Source of the DNA: Odontesthes bonariensis | Taxonomy: Eukaryota > Chordata > Actinopteri > Atheriniformes > Atherinopsidae | NCBI RefSeq assembly: GCF_027942865.1 | Contig: NC_134524.1 | Span: forward strand, 21,195,536 to 21,259,535 | Length of the DNA stretch: 64,000 nucleotides | Direction of reading: 5' to 3' | In this document: piece by piece, positions 58,301-64,000 of the stretch | How positions within the stretch are numbered: position 1 is the first letter of the stretch | Layout: every line of letters starts with the position of its first letter | Made by a program: the position numbers and the translations under genes | The notes under the pieces: generated by a model | The model's database searches: none | What the model was told of the DNA's origin: nothing | Seen by the model: only the letters and a program-made list of their open reading frames with translations

Positions 58301-60029
58301 ACGGGTTCGTGGGCTGGTTCGAGACTTCCGCCATGGCAAGATATGGTTTCCTTCTCTTTTTGTTTTCCGCCTTGCTGTCAGCGCCTCTGACTTCTTCTGC
58401 AAAATGACGTCGCCTTAGACGATAGTCAATGCGTCTCAAGGTCTCTCGAAAAATGGCTCCAAATAGTTAAAAAGAACAAAAGGAGGCCAAGTTAATGCAG
58501 CAAAATGTCACGTTCTGTCACTGACTTTATGGTTGGTGAAATTCGTACAGATCGTGCAGTAACACATTTAGCTACTGCAAATGTGTAGCCGCATTTTAAT
58601 GTGGTACCTCTGTTCCATAAGGTTGACCAGGACTTATTAAAGCTATCCCCTATCATGAGGAGTTCATCATTAAGAAACCTCATCCTCTCCTTTTTCGTCT
58701 TTTATAACGTTTACAGTGGAGACGTTCACTTGCACAAACGGCGCCACAGATGGTTTCTCTTGAAGTAATCGCCCTGGTTACCAGATAGAACATTTCAGCA
58801 TTTTTTTCTGCTCATAATGCTGCACGACTGCACTCGTTTCCTCTCTGAACTGGCAGCTGTTGTCAGGAGTCAAAGTTTTTAAAAAGCACCATATAGTACT
58901 TGTCAACACAAAATGACAGTAACACGGGAGTTTAAAAACATAATCTGCTCCTTTGAATTATGTAAATTCCTCCTCTGATGAAGAACATTGCATGACATAA
59001 TACATTGTTTCATTCGTTTTTTTTTTGTTTTCTACCACAACAATCCCAAACTGCAAAAGCTGCGTGTCGAAAAAGTCCACCCTTCCTGCTTCCACAGGAA
59101 ATCAGAGGGTAAAATGCACTTGATTAACTGATCATCAGCAAGTTTAACAGTTTTGTCAGTCTGCCAGGTCTGGAGCATTCAGATTCCAAAGAGGAAACAC
59201 ATTAGCAATGATCTTATTGTCACTGCCCATCAGTTTGAGAAGAGATGTTGTTACTAAGCTTGTCTCCTATTATAAGGTTGGAGTTGCAGCTTTGTACACT
59301 GCCCCCAAGTGGCAGGATCATTAATGCTGCAGAAATATCAATGTTTTTTCCTATTGCATTTGTTGCCGAATGTATCAGGACAAAAATCCCTGTTAAATTC
59401 CTTTTCAACATCTGTGAGTTAAGTGATGATGGTCTAACTGATAAACGTGATGTAAACTCTGCGTCTCTGTGCACGTGTTGCTGCACAGCAGCTGTTTTTA
59501 CTACTTGTCTTTCCTGGAATACATGGACCAGAGTTTTTTTTTAAAGTCCTCTCAGGACAAATTCCACGAAACTGTAATCGTGTCTTCCCACGCTAATCCG
59601 GCTAAATTGAAAACTCATGCCGAGCTTGTTTTCAAACCAAAAGAAGGAAGAAAAAGAATTTTAAATGAATCAAATTTCAATTTAAAACAACCTGAAAGCA
59701 CTTGCGAAGACAAATGTCGCTTTCAGGATTTCAGATTTAGCTGGCTCACTCTGCCCAGCTCTGCCCCCATCATCCTTCTCTGACCTTTTTTTTCTTTTAT
59801 CTCCGTCCTCTCTCTGCAGGACAACACCAACATCGATGCCGCCATCACATGTTTGGTGAAAAACATCATGTCAGTGGAGGAGGAGAGGGCCTTGAGCGAC
59901 GCCGCAAGGAACGAGCCAGACGGCAGCATTCTTGTGCTGCCTCGCTTCGACTACAATGTGAAGGAGAAGGGACTCGGTGGATGTGCAGGATGCTCCTCAT
60001 TTAAAACCAGACGTGGAGACAATGACTGA
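49309..60029 (+). CDS. Rab32/Rab38-subfamily GTPase (possibly rab38c)
   Basis: Small GTPase of the Rab32/38 branch, which sends cargo such as tyrosinase to lysosome-related organelles. Four exons: 49309-49501, 56359-56489, 58186-58335 and 59820-60029. They join in phase to 227 aa. The P-loop is GDLGVGKTS (13-21) and switch I is ATIGVDFALKVLNW. WDIAGQE (61-67) has the isoleucine that marks Rab32/38. MTRVYYREAVGA, LLANKCDQ (121-128) and GFVGWFETSA follow. The start MQHERLLKVLV aligns with RAB38; the frame is open 38 codons further upstream (49195), which I read as 5' UTR. Oddities: SAM instead of SAK/SAR at 156-158, a GC donor after exon 3 (ATG|GCAAGA), and a C-terminus GGCAGCSSF followed by eight residues KTRRGDND, so no cysteine motif at the end. 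Intron 1 is 6.9 kb. Subfamily is sure; the exact paralogue is not. Confidence 0.92.
52077..52098 (+). repeat. (TTAC)n microsatellite
   Basis: About five TTAC units in intron 1 of the Rab32/38-like gene. Confidence 0.7.
53220..54210. repeat. Degenerate T-rich minisatellite, interrupted
   Basis: Loose repeats of the type GTTTTGCGTCTATTTGTTG and GTCATTCTGAGCCTTTAGAT run 53220-53630. They resume at about 54105-54210 (GTTTTGCATTTTTGTAGTC) after an inserted element. They are the complement of the array near 47230-47700. Confidence 0.55.
53631..54097. mobile_element. Inserted element with TGTCAC...GTGACA ends
   Basis: Starts TGTCACAAAGGGGTGTTGGC and ends CTCCATGGACGTGACA, giving very short inverted termini. 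The inside is A-rich and contains a (GTGGC)n run at about 53840-53867. It splits the surrounding degenerate minisatellite, which indicates insertion. Superfamily not assigned. Confidence 0.55.
55349..55885. mobile_element. CAAGTC-rich TIR element (long copy)
   Basis: Starts CAGAGAGGGGACCAAGTC and ends GACTTGAGTCCCCATCTCTG. Nearly identical at its outer parts to 41329-41632 but with an extra central segment (about 55535-55765, including AAGCTAACGTTAGCTAACTA). Sits in intron 1 of the Rab32/38-like gene. Confidence 0.8.
56913..57102 (-). mobile_element. tRNA-derived SINE-like element
   Basis: On the minus strand the head contains TGATGTAGTGGGTACA (an A-box-like segment, 57086-57071) and, 21 bp on, GGTTCAAATCCC (B-box-like, 57049-57038). 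The body (TGTCTCTCTACACTGTCCTA on that strand) ends in an A-rich tail (poly-T on the plus strand, 56913-56924). This is the layout of a tRNA-related SINE with a pol III promoter. It lies in intron 2 of the Rab32/38-like gene. Confidence 0.75.
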
Positions 60030-61039
60030 GGGAGGGGTGGGTCTGAGCACGAGACTGGAAGGAGGGGGAAGTTAACTTTGTTGAATAATTGAATAAGACA
60101 CCATTAGACGCAGGTCTGGCTCCTTTGAAGGACTTTGCTTAAAACATATTTCTTAACAGCTAATGAAAGTATTCTATTTTCCGGAGATGTTTTTTTTTAA
60201 TTATTATTTTAAATGACTTCATTAATCTAAAAAAAAAAAACATTTTATGTGGAAATCGTAATAAGCAGTTTCTTGTTTTTACAGAAAAAAACGAGGCACG
60301 ACGATATTTGATGTGGACACGGCTGCAATTTCAGGGTTCCTCTCTGTCTTTGATTTAAACTTTTTGTTGTGGTGTGTTTCATTTAGAAAAATGAGTGCTG
60401 ATGACTTTGTGTATGTCAGACAGGTTGCCATGGTTTATTTATATTTTATTTAAGAAAAATCAATAATTTGAAACAGGATTTTGTTGATGTGTCTCTTCTT
60501 TATCAGTAAAAAGTTAAGAAAAAAGAAACTTGTCCTTATTTTTAACCACCAGAGGCACTATAGAGCAGTGTTTTCTGAGCTGGTCTGCATTTTGTTCATT
60601 TTTCAACATCTTCTGGCATGGAAGCATCTATATAGCGGGGCAAAACTCCACTTTGCTTCCAAGCAGCAGTAGTCTTTTAAAGTGGTTTTAAGCAATAGTT
60701 CTCCGTGATTTCCGAAGGTCTTTCACAGTTTTTCTTTGGGAATTTAGCTGCTTTTTATTTATTTTTTTACTCATTTTCAGTCCGATCCCTGACAATTTTC
60801 AGCAAAAAGGTGTTTTTTGTTATGTTTTTGTTTGTGGGGTGTGTATGTTGGGATGTTTTAGTCACGTACCAAAATCCAATGAATCATTCAAGCGTTATAT
60901 AAAGGCAACTAAATCGAGGAATTGTGTCCACACATACAAGGCTTAGCAAAGAACCAGTTTTAAATAGCTGCTACCTGCAGCTTGTCACAAAGACGTAAGT
61001 TCTTACGATTTGTTTTGTTGCATCTATGAAAAATGTCAT
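60030..61039 (+). other. 3' flank of the Rab32/38-like gene
   Basis: Probably the 3' UTR. It is A/T-rich with a run of A near 60230. I do not see a single obvious poly(A) signal. No other gene seen. Confidence 0.4.
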
Positions 61040-61480
61040 AAAATAGTGTTTTTGTACCACTAAGGTGATTCCCAAAGAGCTATTAGCTCAGAGATGTACT
61101 TAAGAAATAGGAAAAAAATTCCATCAAAGACATGACACGGGACCTGAGAGATGCATATCGATCCATCTACTGTTCACTGAAGCCTCATCGGAAATGGTCT
61201 CCATGGAAGGGTGGCTGTCAAGAAGCCATTCTTAAGGAAGGAAAATGGGGAGAAAAGGTCGAGGTATGCCAAATGACACTGGACTGAAAATCAGTGGCAA
61301 CAGGTCTTATAGAGGAATGAATTTTCCCCAGAGCCCGGAGCTCAATATTATTGAAGCAAAGTTAGGGACGCTCGTGTATCCAAGACATCACACAGAAAAC
61401 TTCCTTAACTTTCAGACAGTTGGTGGCAGTAAGAAATTATGTGAAAGACAAGCTGCTAAAGCTGCCAACTGATTTGAGCG
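61040..61480 (+). mobile_element. Decayed Tc1-like transposon fragment
   Basis: Carries Tc1-like DNA: AGCCTCATCGGAAATGGTCT, CCATGGAAGGGTGGCTGTCA, GGACTGAAAATCAGTGGCAA. It then joins directly to coding for SPELNIIEAKLGTLV, the late transposase DDE-region motif (SPDLNPIE type). The middle of the gene is deleted and the frame is broken. Termini not found. Confidence 0.75.
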
Positions 61481-61738
61481 GTCGGTTTTAAAAAGTTCAA
61501 ATAAACATATTCAAGGATTGCTTTATTTGAAATCTGGCCTTTTACTCTTAAAGCAGCTTAAAGCAAATACGTAAACTAGTCTAACCCTCCTGTTTTTCTG
61601 TTATGGATTTTCTCCATGAGAAAAAGTACACGAGTCAAGTCAAATCATCAAGTATTATTTAACCTATTAGCTGAGCTTTGATTTGGCTTCCATTTTAGAT
61701 TTCTTCTAGCTATTTGGGGCTACGAGAACAAGTACATT

Positions 61739-61760
61739 TTATATATATATATATATATAC
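61739..61760 (+). repeat. (TA)n microsatellite
   Basis: About ten TA units in spacer DNA. Confidence 0.85.
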
Positions 61761-62129
61761 CATTATATACGATTTTCTATAATCTGCCAGCTGTGCCTAA
61801 ACAGACCAAAACAGAGTATTTCAGAATATAGCAAGTGTCTATAGCAAGTTTCACCTGAATGCATTCTCAATCCATCCTGAGTGCATTCACACCTATAATT
61901 AGCTCTGCTCACTTGTGATCCAGTCAACCGGGCCGCGGGCCGGAACCAGAATCCTAATAGGGCCAATATGTAATTTCATAAACGACCGGACAGGGAGTCT
62001 GATGCATCAATGATGTCAGTTGAAAAGTCAGCTGAAAAACTGCATTCTTCACATTTTTAAGGCTTTGAAACATGGCATTTACTTTTGTCTTCTGAGTGCA
62101 CAAGTGTTTGTTGGTGTGATCATTGTGTA

Positions 62130-64000
62130 TCTTGTCTTTACCTTCGTATTTGCCTTTGTCTTTACCTTTGCCTTTGTCTTTTTCTTTACCTTTGTTTTCA
62201 TCTTTGTCTTTACCTTTGTCTTTGCCTTTGTCTACCTTTGTCTTTACCTTTGCCTTTGTCTTTACTTTTGTCTTTGCCTTTGTCTTTGCCTTTGTCTTTA
62301 CCTTTGTCTTTACCTTTGCCTTTGTCTTTACCTTTGTCTTTGCCTTTGTCTTTACCTTTGTCTTTACATTTGTCTTTGTTTTTACCTTTGTCTTTGCCTT
62401 TGTCTTTACATTTGTCGTTGTTTTTACCTTTGTCTTTACATTTGTCTTTGTCTTTACTTTTGTCTTTGCCTTTGTCTTTACATTTGTCTTTACCTTTGTC
62501 TTTGACTTTTCCTTTACCTTTGTCTTTGTCTTTTCCTTTGTCTTTGTATTTTACTTTGTCTTTGCCTTTACCCTTGTCTTTGTATTTTACTTTGTCTTTG
62601 CCTTTACCTTTACCTTTGTCTTTTTACCTTTGTCTTTACCTTTACCTTTGTCTTTTCCTTTGTCTTTGCCTTTACCTTTATCTTTGTCTTTGTCTTTGTC
62701 TTTGTCTTTGTCTTTTCCTTTGTCTTTGTCTTTGTGTTTGTCTTTGTCTTTGCCTTTGCCTTTGCCTTTACCTTTGTCTTTGTCTGTCTTTGTCTTTTCC
62801 TTTGTCTTTGCCTTTACCTTTGTCTTTGTCTTTACCTTTGTTTTTACCTTTGTCTTTACCTTTACCTTTACCTTTACCTTTGTCTTTGTCTTTTCCTTTG
62901 TCTTTGCCTTTGCCTTTGTTTTTACCTTTGTCTTTTTCTTTGTCTTTGCCTTTACCTTTGTCTTTGCCTTTGTCTTTGTCTTTGTCTTTGTATTTTACTT
63001 TGTCTTTGCCTTTACCTTTGTCTTTGTCTTTGCCTTTACCTTCGTCTTTGTATTTTACTTTGTCTTTGCCTTTACCTTTACCTTTGTCTTTTTATCTTTG
63101 TCTTTGCCTTTGTCTTTACATTTGTCTTTGTCTTTACTTTTGTCTTTGCCTTTGTCTTTACATTTGTCTTTACCTTTGTCTTTGCCTTTGTCTTTACCTT
63201 TACCTTTGTCTTTGTCTTTTCCTTTGTCTTTGGCTTTACCTTTGTCTTTTCCTTTGTCTTTGCCTTTGTTTTTACCTTTGTCTTTGTCTTTTTCTTTGTC
63301 TGTGCCTTTACCTTTGTCTTTGTCTTTGCCTTTACCTTCGTCTTTGTATTTTACTTTGTCTTTGCCTTTACCTTTACCTTTGTCTTTTTATCTTTGTCTT
63401 TGCCTTTGTCTTTACATTTGTCTTTGTCTTTACTTTTGTCTTTGCCTTTGTCTTTACATTTGTCTTTACCTTTGTCTTTGCCTTTGTCTTTACCTTTACC
63501 TTTGTCTTTGTCTTTTCCTTTGTCTTTGGCTTTACCTTTGTCTTTTCCTTTGTCTTTGCCTTTGTTTTTACCTTTGTCTTTGTCTTTTTCTTTGTCTTTG
63601 CCTTTACCTTTGTCTTTGTATTTTACTTTGTCTTTGTCTTTACCTTTGTCTTTGCCTTTACCTTTACCTTTATCTTTGTATTTTACTTTGTCTTTGTCTT
63701 TGTCTTTACCTTTGTCTTTGCCTTTACCTTTACCTTTGTCTTTGTATTTTACTTTGTCTTTGCCTTCACCTTTCTCTTTTTACCTTTGTCTTTACATTTG
63801 TCTGTCTTTACTTTTGTCTTTACTTTTGTCTTTACATTTGTCTTTACCTTTGTCTTTGCCTTTGTCTTTACCTTTGTCTTTGCCTTTGTTTTTACCTTTG
63901 TCTTTACCTTTACCTTTGTCTTTGTATTTTCCTTTTCCTTTGTCTTTGTATTTTACTTTGTCTTTGCCTTTACCTTTGTCTTTGCCTTTACCTTTACCTT
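62130..64000 (+). repeat. Hexanucleotide array, CTTTGT/CTTTGC/CTTTAC
   Basis: At least 1.87 kb of 6-bp units of the form CTTTGY and CTTTAC, with some CTTTTC and CTTTGTATTTTA variants, reaching the window edge. The plus strand is T-rich and purine-poor; the minus strand reads (AAAGGY AAAGAC)n. Because the period is a multiple of three, frames stay open by construction: FVFAF or LCLYL on plus, KDKGK on minus. The open frame at 62020-62505 is this effect and not a gene. Part of the array is duplicated as a unit of about 296 bp. Confidence 0.95.

Noticed and set aside
62020-62505. Open frame with FVFAF/LCLYL repeats
   Set aside because: It is the translation of the hexanucleotide array; a 6-bp period keeps frames open without selection.
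62130-64000. CRISPR-like regular repetition
   Set aside because: Units are 6 bp with no spacers, in a vertebrate genome; it is a microsatellite-type array.

Overview
The window is vertebrate nuclear DNA, almost certainly from a ray-finned (teleost) fish. The evidence is spliced genes with GT/GC-AG introns, a tandem-CTLD C-type lectin with a tail typical of fish members, a fish-style RING/B-box/SPRY TRIM gene, and teleost repeats (Tc1-like elements, L2/Maui-like LINE 3' ends, TIR elements, a tRNA-derived SINE). I see no CRISPR, operon, phage or integrated-virus features.

Layout. 438-2003 (-) is a C-type lectin with two CTLDs, 5' end unresolved. 2.0-8.4 kb is gene-poor with one decayed Tc1 element. 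8434-11925 (+) is a seven-coding-exon TRIM39/bloodthirsty-like E3 ligase of 550 aa. 12-16 kb shows no gene. 16092-21833 (+) is a complete six-exon vbp1 (prefoldin subunit 3, 195 aa). About 10 kb of repeat-marked DNA follows. 32800-39263 (-) is a complete three-exon rab39b (213 aa). 39.3-49.3 kb is repeat-rich spacer with a LINE copy, TIR elements, a Tc1 remnant interrupted by a LINE, and an orphan promoter-like patch. 49309-60029 (+) is a four-exon Rab32/38-subfamily gene (227 aa as read). The last 2 kb hold a Tc1 remnant and then at least 1.87 kb of hexanucleotide array that runs off the window.

How the genes relate. The lectin and the TRIM belong to families used in fish immunity. vbp1 next to rab39b repeats the human Xq28 order, so this is a conserved block. 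The two Rab genes act in vesicle traffic (rab39b in neuronal/endolysosomal traffic, Rab32/38 in lysosome-related organelles). They are transcribed divergently about 10 kb apart. All genes are independent transcription units.

Most notable: the Rab32/38-like gene has three departures from its family in its last two exons. These are a methionine at the conserved SA-K position, a GC splice donor directly after it, and a reading frame that runs past a candidate CAAX box (CSSF) in a way one inserted T would stop. I found no convincing wholly new system. The remaining findings concern repeats placed at splice sites and UTRs, nested transposons and a higher-order duplication in the terminal array.
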